NCBI GenBank assembly: GCA_964370115.1
Contig: CAYJIA010000001.1
Location: 1 to 64,000 of the forward strand
From: SIG603 sp964370115
GTDB taxonomy: Bacteria > Bacillota > Clostridia > Oscillospirales > Acutalibacteraceae
Reading direction: 5' to 3'
Length of the DNA: 64,000 nt
The notes below the pieces were generated by a model. It had not been told where the DNA came from, searched no databases, and saw only the letters and a list, made by a program, of their open reading frames with translations. The translations under genes were made by a program, and so were the position numbers. Shown here piece after piece: positions 43,596-51,945 of the stretch (its first letter is position 1; every line of letters starts with the position of its first letter).

Positions 43596-43912
43596 TACTT
43601 TTTCACCTCGCACTCTTTTACAAGCTCGTCATTTGTAGATGCCTCAAGCCTGCTTATAAGATGGCTTGCCACGGGGCTTGCTATCCATAAAAGTGCTACA
43701 ACAAGCAAAAGTTTTAAAGATGTGTAGGAAAAACCAAAGTAAATCATTACAGACAAAAGACACGATAAAAGACCTAGTGTATCGCCTAAGGCCGAAAAAT
43801 GCATACGATTTAAGGCAAATTTATACTTAAACACGCCTATCATAGAAATACAAAGTGTAATAATTCCCAAAAACATAAATAGCGCTGAAAGTCCAAATCT
43901 AATCCACTCCAT
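43595..43912 (-). CDS. MnhG/MrpG antiporter subunit
   Basis: 105 aa, three helices. The family patterns IGVFKYKFALNRMHFSALGDTLG and the terminal ISRLE are present. Small subunit needed for Mrp assembly. It overlaps the MnhF gene by 14 nt and shares its stop region with the next start, showing tight coupling. Confidence 0.88.
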   Translation of the reverse strand: MEWIRFGLSALFMFLGIITLCISMIGVFKYKFALNRMHFSALGDTLGLLSCLLSVMIYFGFSYTSLKLLLVVALLWIASPVASHLISRLEASTNDELVKECEVKK

Positions 43913-44246
43913 TTGTTTTTTCCTCCCTTTCCTTTAACGCTTTTTCTTTTTGCGCATTGATATATTTTTCTTGCTCATGTGCGCCCATGTAAACTTTTGT
44001 CAAGACAACAACTGCCAAAAAACTTATCATGGCATAAATAATCGATATATCAACAAGGTACGGCTCGTCAATAAGTACTGCTAGCAGTGCTATAATAATT
44101 ATTACAAGCGTGCCCATCATATTTATAGCAATAATTCTATCGGCAACCCTCGGTCCCCTTATTGCCCTTATAAGCGCAAAAACCACAAGTACTCCACATA
44201 TGGCAATTCCACCTATAAACAAAAAAATATATAAATTTTCTAACAT
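43899..44246 (-). CDS. MnhF/MrpF antiporter subunit
   Basis: 115 aa, three helices, with the MrpF signature GPRVADRIIAINMMGTLVI and LVDISIIYAMISFLAVVVL. The C-terminal ~25 residues are charged (EREEKTNGVD). It lies 2 nt after MnhE. Confidence 0.88.
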   Translation of the reverse strand: MLENLYIFLFIGGIAICGVLVVFALIRAIRGPRVADRIIAINMMGTLVIIIIALLAVLIDEPYLVDISIIYAMISFLAVVVLTKVYMGAHEQEKYINAQKEKALKEREEKTNGVD

Positions 44247-44248
44247 AA

Positions 44249-44716
44249 TCAGTCATCCATTCCTTTCTCAAGCTTCTTTAGTAGGCAAATAAACGATGAG
44301 TTGTCTATTCCCTGCGCAAAAGATTCGTCAAGACAGTGTATCCAAAACTCGCCCTCTACAATTTCTACAGTAATAGTTCCAGGCGTAAGCGTAATTGAGT
44401 GCGACAAAATAATTTTTGCTGCATTAGATTTTAAATTCGGATTAAAGTGGATTAGTACGGGGTGAGGCTTTTTCCTTAAAGAAAGAACCTTGATAACCGC
44501 AATATTAGCTAGGAGAATCTCTTTTATTAACAGTACTGTATATCTTATAAAAATCCAAATATTTTTCACGTAAAACAGTTCTTTTTTTGGATTATAGCCC
44601 AAAAATTTCCAGCAAAACGCATAAATCGCGGCAGACACAAGCGCACCTATCCACAAAATTTCAAATGTAATTTTCGCATTAAAAACTATCCACAAAATAA
44701 ATAAAATAAAAAACAT
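44249..44716 (-). CDS. MnhE/MrpE antiporter subunit
   Basis: 155 aa: N-terminal helices followed by a cytosolic domain with SHSITLTPGTITVEI, the strong MrpE signature. First gene of the antiporter operon. Its ATG 44716 lies 41 nt downstream of a good sigma-A promoter. Confidence 0.9.
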   Translation of the reverse strand: MFFILFILWIVFNAKITFEILWIGALVSAAIYAFCWKFLGYNPKKELFYVKNIWIFIRYTVLLIKEILLANIAVIKVLSLRKKPHPVLIHFNPNLKSNAAKIILSHSITLTPGTITVEIVEGEFWIHCLDESFAQGIDNSSFICLLKKLEKGMDD

Positions 44717-44756
44717 ATAAAACCTCTAAAATTATTAATAAACTTTAAACAAGACA

Positions 44757-44785
44757 ATTATACTCCTAAATTTCCGATAAATCAA
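44757..44785 (-). promoter_or_regulatory. Promoter of the antiporter operon
   Basis: Minus strand TTGATT (44785-44780), 17 nt, TATAAT (44762-44757), just before the MnhE gene. The same hexamers and spacing occur at the miaB promoter. Confidence 0.78.
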
Positions 44786-44843
44786 CAAAAAAAGCATTTC
44801 CTAACTTTTGATATAATTTTAAAAATTATGTTCATTGTTTTTA

Positions 44844-45722
44844 TTATAAATTGCCAGATTTTTTCTTTTTGTATTGCTTTGGAGTCATTCCTTTTACTTT
44901 TTTAAAGGTTTTAATCAGATGGCTACTGTCGGAAAAGCCAATTTCTTGACTTATGAAGCTTAAATCATAATCTGTAAACAAAAGCATATTTTCAACTTTT
45001 AAAACCCTTATGAACTCTATATATTCTTTGCATGACCTGCCGTAAATTTTCTTAAATTCCCTAGCAAAGTAGGAATAGCTTACATTACATTTTCTCGCAA
45101 GGTCTTCGACTTTTAATACAGATTCAGAATTTTCATTTATGTATTCTGTAATTGTATAAATGGTATTTTTTTCATTGATATTGTCCATTACGGCATCTGT
45201 GTCAAATCCGTTATCACGCCAAAACCTTATAATATTAACGAGCAAAGAAACAATATATCCGTGGATAATAAGGTCGTAACCATAATTTTCTGTTTGAACT
45301 TCCTTAATGCAATTCTCAAAATACTTTCTCACGGGATAGTTTTTCAAATCTTCATGTGAAATAACAAGGCTTGCTTTTTTGCTTTCTTTTGCCCTAGAAA
45401 AAAGTGCCGAGAGCTTTGGCGTGTAGCTATTTGCAATATTAATTCTATTTATATCAAATTTTAACACATAGTACTGTGTATGATTATCTTTATCTTTTTC
45501 GATGGAATGTATGCTTCTTGGGAAAAACATCGCCACTCCTCCCTCTTTTAAAACAGTCGATTCACCGTCTATAGTAACAACCGCTGTGCCTGAAATTACA
45601 TAGATAATTTCCATAAAGTAATGCCAGTGTGATTTTACATTCAGGTGCGAAAAATTAAGTCCGTCAATAAACGCCTCATAGCGTGAATTCAAAATATCCC
45701 TATATTCAAATAAAGTATCCAT
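44844..45722 (-). CDS. AraC family transcriptional regulator
   Basis: 292 aa. An N-terminal cupin-like sensor (HYFMEIIYVISGTAVVTIDG, ending near residue 100) joins two C-terminal helix-turn-helices (VEDLARKCNVSYSYFAREFK, then ISQEIGFSDSSHLIKTFKK) and the family close GMTPKQYKK. Such proteins usually respond to sugars and activate uptake or breakdown genes, but no target is adjacent. A TTG at 45734 sits in the GGAGG site; ATG 45722 is taken. Confidence 0.9.
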   Translation of the reverse strand: MDTLFEYRDILNSRYEAFIDGLNFSHLNVKSHWHYFMEIIYVISGTAVVTIDGESTVLKEGGVAMFFPRSIHSIEKDKDNHTQYYVLKFDINRINIANSYTPKLSALFSRAKESKKASLVISHEDLKNYPVRKYFENCIKEVQTENYGYDLIIHGYIVSLLVNIIRFWRDNGFDTDAVMDNINEKNTIYTITEYINENSESVLKVEDLARKCNVSYSYFAREFKKIYGRSCKEYIEFIRVLKVENMLLFTDYDLSFISQEIGFSDSSHLIKTFKKVKGMTPKQYKKKKSGNL

Positions 45723-45734
45723 ATCTGCCTCCAA

Positions 45735-45955
45735 ATAGATTTATACAATTTTTCTCTATTATTGTTATACCATACAATTTAGCTTTTTGCTATAATTATT
45801 TTAAATTAATTAATAAACTACTCTACAATCTCACCTCGTTTTTTGAAAGAAAAAAGTGTTTGCTTTTTTCTTTCATTTTATTTTAAGACAATTTTTTCAT
45901 AAAAAGGCTTGACATTTTAAGTATTATGTAATAAAATAATGAAGTTGTAAAACAT
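45735..45955. other. Intergenic region before tRNA-Trp
   Basis: No gene is seen. It holds a 12-bp A/G:T/C inverted repeat (45845-45856 with 45863-45874) followed by ATTTTATTTT, which could be a terminator without a visible gene, and then the tRNA promoter. Confidence 0.5.
45909..45937 (+). promoter_or_regulatory. tRNA-Trp promoter
   Basis: TTGACA (45909-45914), 17 nt, TAAAAT (45932-45937), 19 nt before the tRNA. Confidence 0.82.
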
Positions 45956-46031
45956 AGGGGTATAGCTCAGCTGGTAGAGCAGCGGTCTCCAAAACCGCGT
46001 GCCGAGGGTTCGAATCCTTCTGCCCCTGCCA
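45956..46031 (+). tRNA. tRNA-Trp (CCA)
   Basis: A complete cloverleaf: acceptor AGGGGTA/TGCCCCT, D-arm with AGCTCAGCTGGTAGAGC, anticodon stem GCGGT/ACCGC around loop CTCCAAA with anticodon CCA at 45989-45991, T-arm GAGGG-TTCGAAT-CCTTC, discriminator G and encoded CCA at 46029-46031. Its last 17 nt recur three more times downstream. Confidence 0.97.
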
Positions 46032-46033
46032 AA

Positions 46034-46069
46034 AAATAAAGTATCACCGTAAGGTGGTGCTTTATTTTT
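46034..46069 (+). terminator. Terminator after tRNA-Trp (first copy of repeat)
   Basis: AAATAAAG (46034-46041) pairs with CTTTATTT (46060-46067), and TATCACC continues with GGTGGTG around a GTAA loop, giving a 15-bp stem and a T-run. The same hairpin is in every unit of the downstream array. Confidence 0.85.
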
Positions 46070-46169
46070 NNNNNNNNNNNNNNNNNNNNNNNNNNNNNNN
46101 NNNNNNNNNNNNNNNNNNNNNNNNNNNNNNNNNNNNNNNNNNNNNNNNNNNNNNNNNNNNNNNNNNNNN
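46070..46169. other. Assembly gap, 100 N, inside a repeat array
   Basis: Exactly 100 N. The sequence on both sides is the same repeat unit, so the gap probably hides an unknown number of further copies that the assembler could not resolve. Confidence 0.97.
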
Positions 46170-46553
46170 TCCTTCTGCCCCTGCCAAAAAATAAAGTATC
46201 ACCGTAAGGTGGTGCTTTATTTTTTTACGTCGGAAGGATTCGAACCCAGTGTGGGCATTTTGCGTTAAGAAAATATCACTGTGTGATATTTTTAGTAAAA
46301 TGGTACGCCGTAGCTACGCTACAAGTACGAAAATTCGCGCAGTGAATTTTTTTCCTTCTGCCCCTGCCAAAAAATAAAGTATCACCGTAAGGTGGTGCTT
46401 TATTTTTTTACGTCGGAAGGATTCGAACCCAGTGTGGGCATTTTGCGTTAAGAAAATATCACTGTGTGATATTTTTAGTAAAATGGTACGCCGTAGCTAC
46501 GCTACAAGTACGAAAATTCGCGCAGTGAATTTTTTTTCCTTCTGCCCCTGCCA
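46170..46553 (+). repeat. Tandem 183/184-bp repeat carrying the tRNA-Trp 3' end
   Basis: Two full units (46171-46353, 46354-46537) differ only by one T, and a third begins at 46538 and breaks off after about 22 nt. Each unit starts with the last 16-17 nt of tRNA-Trp (3' T-stem strand, acceptor strand, CCA), then the tRNA terminator hairpin, an inverted 15-nt copy of the tRNA T-arm (46233-46247 in unit 1), a 10-bp hairpin (46270-46279 with 46283-46292), and a GAATTT-type hairpin before the next unit. No open frame of note. The 55 nt after base 46014 are identical to the unit start, so the array seems to begin at the tRNA itself. Confidence 0.9.
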
Positions 46554-46604
46554 AAAAAATGGCTGCCACAAATGATTTTTATCATTTGCGACAGCCATTT
46601 TTTA
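46554..46604. terminator. Bidirectional terminator closing rodA and the repeat array
   Basis: AAATGGCTG (46557-46565) pairs with CAGCCATTT (46592-46600), with an inner AAATGAT/ATCATTT stem. T-runs on both strands; for rodA it lies 35 nt after the stop. Confidence 0.85.
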
Positions 46605-46640
46605 TTTTAGTATAATTTAAGCTTTAACTGTAAAATACAG

Positions 46641-47855
46641 CTACCCCTCACTCTTTTCCATACTCTTATACTCATCATACCTCAGTCTATGAGTATGAGA
46701 TATTTTAAGTGAAACTGCGCCAGAACGATACCTTTGCATATACACACTTTGCACAAGTCCAATTCCAAAATACAAACACATCGCCGACGAGCCACCTGCG
46801 CTGTAAAACGGCAAGGTAACACCTACAACAGGTAAAAGCGCCAAAGTCATGCCTAAATTAAATATTGTCTGTGTCGCAATAAGTCCAAAGAATCCAAAAC
46901 ACATTACCCTGCCCATGTCGTCTCTCGCTTTTGATGCAAGGAATAAAATTCTTAACATTAGGAAAATTAAGCTTAAAATAACTACTACGCAACCTACAAA
47001 CCCAAGTTCTTCACCCACAACAGAAAAAATAAAGTCGCTGTGCTGAAAGGTAACAACATTAGTCTCAACTCTTGAACCGTCAAAAAGCCCTGCTCCTGTA
47101 AGTCCACCACTGCCTATAGAAATTCTGCCTTGATACTGTTGGTACCCCTCGTTCATAATAACATTTGGGTCGTCAAGGTTATAAACCGCTGTAAACCTAA
47201 GAATTTGATACTCTTTAAGGCCAAACTGCCAAATAATTGGCAAGGCAATCAATATAATTGCGCCTAAAATTAGAAAATATCTAAAACTTACACCTGCCGA
47301 TATACTCATAAATATGAACATAAAGAAGAACACAAGGCCCGCTCCTGTATCGCCTTGCATAACGCATAATACAAAAGGAACTAGCGCATGGCACGATAGC
47401 CAAAAAATTTGTGATGGCTGGTTTAGCTTTCCTATCGTCTTTAAGTATTGTACATGCTTTGCATATGTTATAATAAATGCAATTTTAACAAGCTCTGATG
47501 GTTGGAAAGTTCTACCTGCAATGGTAAGCCAAGCTGTAGCATCAACACCGCCTGCACCCGATACATTAGTACCGAACATCATTGTAAAAACCATAAGTCC
47601 CACAGAACCACCTGCTATAAGTTTCCAGTGGTTTCCAAGCTTCTCATAGTCGAAAAACGAAATAATAATAGCAACGCCTATTCCCATTATGATAGCTATA
47701 AGTTGAGTTTGGTAATAGTCGGTGACTGTTGCCCTCGACACGCTGTATAAAAGCAGCAAGCTAAAGCCAGATATAAATAAAATTATTATCCACAATAGCT
47801 TGTCCATATCTTTTAAATACTGCCCTATCGTGTATAAAATACCATTTCTCTTCAT
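46641..47855 (-). CDS. rodA: SEDS peptidoglycan polymerase (RodA/FtsW family)
   Basis: 404 aa, about ten helices. SEDS landmarks: WLTIAGRTFQPSELVKIAFI, the catalytic-loop Asp region HSDFIFSVVGEELGF and the close PFYSAGGSSAMCLYFGIGLV. These proteins polymerise glycan strands with a partner class B PBP. The fit is to RodA (cell elongation); FtsW or SpoVE cannot be fully excluded, since no PBP gene is adjacent. ATG 47855. Confidence 0.88.
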   Translation of the reverse strand: MKRNGILYTIGQYLKDMDKLLWIIILFISGFSLLLLYSVSRATVTDYYQTQLIAIIMGIGVAIIISFFDYEKLGNHWKLIAGGSVGLMVFTMMFGTNVSGAGGVDATAWLTIAGRTFQPSELVKIAFIITYAKHVQYLKTIGKLNQPSQIFWLSCHALVPFVLCVMQGDTGAGLVFFFMFIFMSISAGVSFRYFLILGAIILIALPIIWQFGLKEYQILRFTAVYNLDDPNVIMNEGYQQYQGRISIGSGGLTGAGLFDGSRVETNVVTFQHSDFIFSVVGEELGFVGCVVVILSLIFLMLRILFLASKARDDMGRVMCFGFFGLIATQTIFNLGMTLALLPVVGVTLPFYSAGGSSAMCLYFGIGLVQSVYMQRYRSGAVSLKISHTHRLRYDEYKSMEKSEG

Positions 47856-47961
47856 TCTTTAAATATTCACTCCGATTTCAAAATTATTAGTTAACCGTAA
47901 GAAGTAGTATACCATTAAAAAAATTTTTTTTCAACAAATTTAAACTTTATTTCTGAAAAGC

Positions 47962-47990
47962 TTTACTATTAATTCATAATATTATATAAT
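47962..47990 (+). promoter_or_regulatory. fhs promoter
   Basis: TTTACT (47962-47967), 17 nt, TATAAT (47985-47990), 39 nt before the fhs start. Confidence 0.65.
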
Positions 47991-48029
47991 TTAAGATAAT
48001 TAAACTTTATGCTTTAGGAGGCACATACT

Positions 48030-49703
48030 ATGTATTCTGATATTGAAATAGCTCAAAAGGCTACACTTATTCCAATTTCTCAAATCGCAAACAATTTGGG
48101 GGTTTTAGAGGACGAACTAGAACCGTATGGAAGATTTAAGGCTAAAATTAATGACAAACTTTTTGAAAGATTAAAAGATAAGCCCGATGGCAAACTTATC
48201 TTGGTTACGGCTATTAACCCAACTCCTGCGGGAGAGGGTAAAACCACTACTTCGGTAGGACTTGGACAGGCTATGAAAAAAATCGGCAAAGATGCTATTA
48301 TTGCGCTGAGAGAACCATCTTTAGGTCCTGTTTTTGGTGTAAAAGGCGGTGCCGCAGGAGGCGGATACGCTCAAGTTTTACCTATGGAAGACATCAATCT
48401 GCATTTCACAGGCGACATGCACGCCATAGGTGCAGCAAACAATCTTTGCTGTGCAATGCTTGATAATCATATGCAACAAGGAAATGTACTGGGCATAGAC
48501 CAAAGACGTATTTTAATAAAACGCTGTGTCGACATGAACGACCGCGCACTTAGAAATGTTATTGTAGGCCTTGGTGGAAAAATCAATGGCGTTCCAAGAG
48601 AAGATGGATTTATCATAACTGTTGCAAGCGAAGTAATGGCGATTTTATGCCTAGCACTAGATGTAAGCGACCTAAAAACAAGACTTGGAAACATGCTTAT
48701 AGCCTATACTTATGACAATAAACCTGTTTATGCAAAAGACATTAAGGCAGACGGTGCTATGACGGCTCTTTTAAAAGATGCCATTAGTCCTAACCTAGTT
48801 CAAACTTTAGAGGGCACTCCAGCCGTGCTTCACGGTGGACCTTTTGCAAATATTGCCCATGGATGTAACTCTGTAAGAGCGACAAAGCTTTCTTTAAAAC
48901 TTGCTGATTACTGCATTACAGAAGCTGGATTTGGTTCTGACTTAGGCGCTGAAAAATTCCTTGATATAAAATGTCAAGCCGCAGGACTTAAGCCGTCTTG
49001 TATCGTAATTGTCGCAACAGTAAGAGCCTTAAAGTACAATGGCGGTGTTGCAAAAACCGATTTGGTAGCGGAAAATGTATCAGCACTTGAAAACGGAATA
49101 GTAAACCTTAAAGCCCATATAGAAAACATGAAAAAATATGGTATGCCAGTTGTGGTTGCCATAAATAAATTCCACACCGACACAGATGCGGAAATTGAAA
49201 TTATAGATAAATGCTGTAAAGAAATGGGCGTCGACTATGCCCTATCCGAAGTTTTCGGAAAAGGCGGAGACGGCGGTATTGAACTTGCAAAGGTTGTGTG
49301 CAAGGCTGTAGACAGTGCAAACACTGACAACTTTACACCCATTTACTCACTTGATAAAACTATTGAAGAAAAGCTTATGAGCATTGCAAAGGAGATTTAC
49401 GGTGCAAATGACGTTATCTTTACAGCACAGGCGAAAAAATCTCTTGCCGACATAAAAGCACTAGATGGTGACAAGCTTGCCGTTTGCATTGCAAAAACTC
49501 AATATTCACTTTCTGATAATCCTGCCCTTTTGGGACGACCAAAAGATTTTGCCATTACAATAAGAGACTTAAAACTTTCAAATGGCGCAGGCTTTGTAGT
49601 ATGCTACGCAGGTGATGTAATGACTATGCCAGGGCTACCTAAAGTTCCTGCGGCTGAAAGGATTTACGTAGACGAGGAAAACGTAATACACGGGTTATTT
49701 TAA
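48030..49703 (+). CDS. fhs: Formate-tetrahydrofolate ligase
   Basis: 557 aa. It makes 10-formyl-THF from formate, THF and ATP. The N-terminal P-loop PTPAGEGKTTTSVGLGQ, the REPSLGPVFGVKGGAAGGGYAQ signature and the FGSDLGAEKFLDIKC segment are intact. In anaerobes it feeds one-carbon units to purines, and to the acetyl-CoA pathway where present; no other pathway genes are in the window. AGGAGG precedes ATG 48030. Confidence 0.98.
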   Translation: MYSDIEIAQKATLIPISQIANNLGVLEDELEPYGRFKAKINDKLFERLKDKPDGKLILVTAINPTPAGEGKTTTSVGLGQAMKKIGKDAIIALREPSLGPVFGVKGGAAGGGYAQVLPMEDINLHFTGDMHAIGAANNLCCAMLDNHMQQGNVLGIDQRRILIKRCVDMNDRALRNVIVGLGGKINGVPREDGFIITVASEVMAILCLALDVSDLKTRLGNMLIAYTYDNKPVYAKDIKADGAMTALLKDAISPNLVQTLEGTPAVLHGGPFANIAHGCNSVRATKLSLKLADYCITEAGFGSDLGAEKFLDIKCQAAGLKPSCIVIVATVRALKYNGGVAKTDLVAENVSALENGIVNLKAHIENMKKYGMPVVVAINKFHTDTDAEIEIIDKCCKEMGVDYALSEVFGKGGDGGIELAKVVCKAVDSANTDNFTPIYSLDKTIEEKLMSIAKEIYGANDVIFTAQAKKSLADIKALDGDKLAVCIAKTQYSLSDNPALLGRPKDFAITIRDLKLSNGAGFVVCYAGDVMTMPGLPKVPAAERIYVDEENVIHGLF

Positions 49704-49705
49704 TT

Positions 49706-50140
49706 ATGGAAAAGTTTACTACTGAAAGTGTTTTTGGCACAGAACAAGTTGCAGCGCAGTTTGCTAAAACATTAAAAAAGGGCGATGTTGTTGCCTTTTT
49801 TGGTTCTATGGGTATGGGAAAAACTGCGTTTACAAGAGGACTAATAGAGGGACTTGGCGGTAAAAACATGGTTTCAAGCCCTACATTTGCGCTTGTAAAC
49901 GAGTATGAATTAGAAAATTTCACCGTCTATCACTTTGATATGTATAGAGTGACAAGCCAGGACGATTTATACTCTACAGGATTTTTTGACTACCTTGATA
50001 CCGATGCTATTTTAATAATTGAATGGAGCGAAAACATTATCGACTCTCTTCCAAAAAATATTATACAAGTAAATATAATTCAAGGAAGCAAGGAAACAAC
50101 AAGGATTATAGAGATAGTTAGAGGTGATGAAACATATTAG
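49706..50140 (+). CDS. tsaE: tRNA threonylcarbamoyladenosine biosynthesis ATPase TsaE
   Basis: 144 aa. Walker A is GSMGMGKTAFTRG; VSSPTFALVNEYE and HFDMYRV are family marks. It powers the TsaB-TsaD complex that makes t6A37 in tRNA. It begins 2 nt after fhs with a weak ribosome site, so it may depend on readthrough from fhs. tsaB follows directly. Confidence 0.95.
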   Translation: MEKFTTESVFGTEQVAAQFAKTLKKGDVVAFFGSMGMGKTAFTRGLIEGLGGKNMVSSPTFALVNEYELENFTVYHFDMYRVTSQDDLYSTGFFDYLDTDAILIIEWSENIIDSLPKNIIQVNIIQGSKETTRIIEIVRGDETY

Positions 50141-50841
50141 TTTTAAGTATTGATTCTTCCACAAAATCGGGCAGTGCCTGTGTAATTTTAGACGGCGAGG
50201 TCTTGGCTGAAATGTTTTTAAACAACGGTCTTACTCACAGCCAAACGCTTTTGCCTATGATAGAAAGCCTGCTTACTTTAACAGGATGTAAAGCAGACGA
50301 CTTCTCACTTATTACCACAACCGTAGGCCCTGGCTCCTTTACAGGAGTGCGAATTGGAATATCTACCGTTAAGGGCTTATGCTTTGCAAAGGATACCGAC
50401 TGTATCGGCGTGTCAAGTCTCAAGGCTTTAGCCTATAACTACTATAATTTTAGTGAAGATATAATAATAAGTGCAGTAATTGACGCGCGAAATGAACAAG
50501 TTTATAATGCGTTATTTAGTGTAAATGGCGGTAAAGTCACAAGGCTTTGTAAAGACAGAGTCATTAAGATAAGCGATTTGATAATAGAATGTGAAACTTT
50601 TGATAAAAAAGTGGTATTTGTGGGTGACTGTTCCAACACTTGTTCCCAAAAAAGTGAAAATACAAACATCACATTCGCTACAAGCAAGTTAAATACTTTA
50701 CAAGCATCAAGCGTTTACTATGCGGCACTTGAAACCCCAGAAAAAGCCATAAGTGCAAAGGCTTTACAACCTAAGTATTTACAACTGCCACAGGCACAAC
50801 GTGAACTTAATAAAAGAAAAGAAATGGAGCAAAAAACATGA
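50134..50841 (+). CDS. tsaB: TsaB, t6A synthesis protein, apparent AUA start
   Basis: About 235 aa. Homology to the ASKHA fold of TsaB begins right at base 50134: after the first codon comes LVLSIDSSTKSGSACVILDG, the usual TsaB N-terminus, and later TVGPGSFTGVRIGISTVKGL. In this frame the codon where Met is expected is ATA, 9 nt after GAGG (50121-50124), and a TGA lies two codons upstream. The first in-frame ATG is at 50203 and would remove the phosphate-binding loop. Either AUA is used, or the base is a sequence error for ATG, or the gene is damaged. TsaB partners TsaD in t6A synthesis. Overlaps tsaE by 7 nt and rpiB by 4. Confidence 0.8.
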   Translation: MLVLSIDSSTKSGSACVILDGEVLAEMFLNNGLTHSQTLLPMIESLLTLTGCKADDFSLITTTVGPGSFTGVRIGISTVKGLCFAKDTDCIGVSSLKALAYNYYNFSEDIIISAVIDARNEQVYNALFSVNGGKVTRLCKDRVIKISDLIIECETFDKKVVFVGDCSNTCSQKSENTNITFATSKLNTLQASSVYYAALETPEKAISAKALQPKYLQLPQAQRELNKRKEMEQKT

Positions 50842-51275
50842 AACTAGCAATAGGTTGCGACCACGGCGGATACGAGTTAAAATCCCATGTGGTAAATTAT
50901 TTGAAAGAACAAAATTATGAATTTAAGGATTTTGGTTGCTTTGATGGCGAGGCAGTAGACTACCCGCATGTAGCAGTAGATGTTGCAAAGACTGTCACTG
51001 AAAACGACGACTTTTACGGCATACTCATCTGCTCAACTGGCATAGGAATTTCTATTGCCGCAAATAAAATTAAAGGTGCTAGAGCCGCTCTTTGTGGCGA
51101 CACTTATTCTGCAAAAATGACAAGACTTCATAACAACGCAAACATTTTATGCCTTGGCGGCCATATGGTGACAAAAGAAACTGCCATAAGAATAATAGAT
51201 ACATTTATAAACACAGAATTTGAGGGCGGCAGACACGAGAGACGTGTTGGCTTAATTTCAAAAATAGAAGAGTAA
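50838..51275 (+). CDS. rpiB: Ribose-5-phosphate isomerase B
   Basis: 145 aa. GCDHGGYELK at the start, the catalytic Cys in LICSTGIGISIAANK and the terminal GGRHERRV phosphate-binding segment identify RpiB. It interconverts ribose-5-P and ribulose-5-P. ATGA overlap with tsaB; upp follows after 15 nt. Confidence 0.95.
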   Translation: MKLAIGCDHGGYELKSHVVNYLKEQNYEFKDFGCFDGEAVDYPHVAVDVAKTVTENDDFYGILICSTGIGISIAANKIKGARAALCGDTYSAKMTRLHNNANILCLGGHMVTKETAIRIIDTFINTEFEGGRHERRVGLISKIEE

Positions 51276-51290
51276 TCGGAGGAAATGAAA

Positions 51291-51923
51291 ATGAACAAAA
51301 ACATATTTGTAATGGATCACCCATTAATTCAACACAAGCTAACCTTTTTAAGGGACAAAAACACTGGAACAAAGCACTTTAGAGAGCTTGTAAACGAAAT
51401 CGCTACCCTGCTTTGCTATGAAGCAACAAGAGACATGCCACTAGAAGACATAGAAATCGAAACCCCAATGACAAAAACTGTAACAAAAGTAATAGCAGGT
51501 AGAAAAGCTGCAATAGTTCCAATTTTAAGGGCTGGACTTGGTATGGTAGACGGAATGTTAAACCTTGTTCCATCTGCAAAAGTAGGTCACATAGGACTTT
51601 ATAGAGATCATAACACACTTCAACCTGTAGAATATTACAACAAACTACCTCTTGATATACACGAAAGAGACGTATATGTCCTAGATCCAATGCTCGCAAC
51701 TGGCGGTTCTGCTGTAGATGCGATTGAAATGGTAAAAAAACACCAACCAAAGAGCATTAAATTCTTATGCATTATAGCGGCTCCTGAGGGTCTAGAAACC
51801 TTATCAAACGCACATCCTGACATATCAATCTACTGCGCATCGGTAGACGAAAAACTAAATGAAATAGGCTATATCATGCCAGGACTAGGCGATGCTGGAG
51901 ACAGAATTTTTGGAACGAAATAG
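51291..51923 (+). CDS. upp: Uracil phosphoribosyltransferase
   Basis: 210 aa. The PRPP-binding loop is VLDPMLATGGSAVDAI; VPILRAGLGMVDG and the C-terminal YIMPGLGDAGDRIFGTK bind uracil. It salvages uracil to UMP and fits next to rpiB, which supplies ribose phosphate. ATG 51285 is only 2 nt from GGAGG; ATG 51291 at 8 nt is taken. A palindrome-rich repeat begins 23 nt after the stop. Confidence 0.96.
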   Translation: MNKNIFVMDHPLIQHKLTFLRDKNTGTKHFRELVNEIATLLCYEATRDMPLEDIEIETPMTKTVTKVIAGRKAAIVPILRAGLGMVDGMLNLVPSAKVGHIGLYRDHNTLQPVEYYNKLPLDIHERDVYVLDPMLATGGSAVDAIEMVKKHQPKSIKFLCIIAAPEGLETLSNAHPDISIYCASVDEKLNEIGYIMPGLGDAGDRIFGTK

Positions 51924-51945
51924 TTTTTTTAGTTGAGAGTTGAAA

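Noticed and set aside
34891..44716. Complex I or hydrogenase operon
   Set aside because: Only antiporter-type membrane subunits are present; no NuoBCDI, flavin or hydrogenase catalytic subunits adjoin, and MnhE/F/G mark it as Mrp-like.
46170..46553. CRISPR array
   Set aside because: The period is 183-184 bp, the whole unit is identical with no variable spacers, and no cas genes are present.
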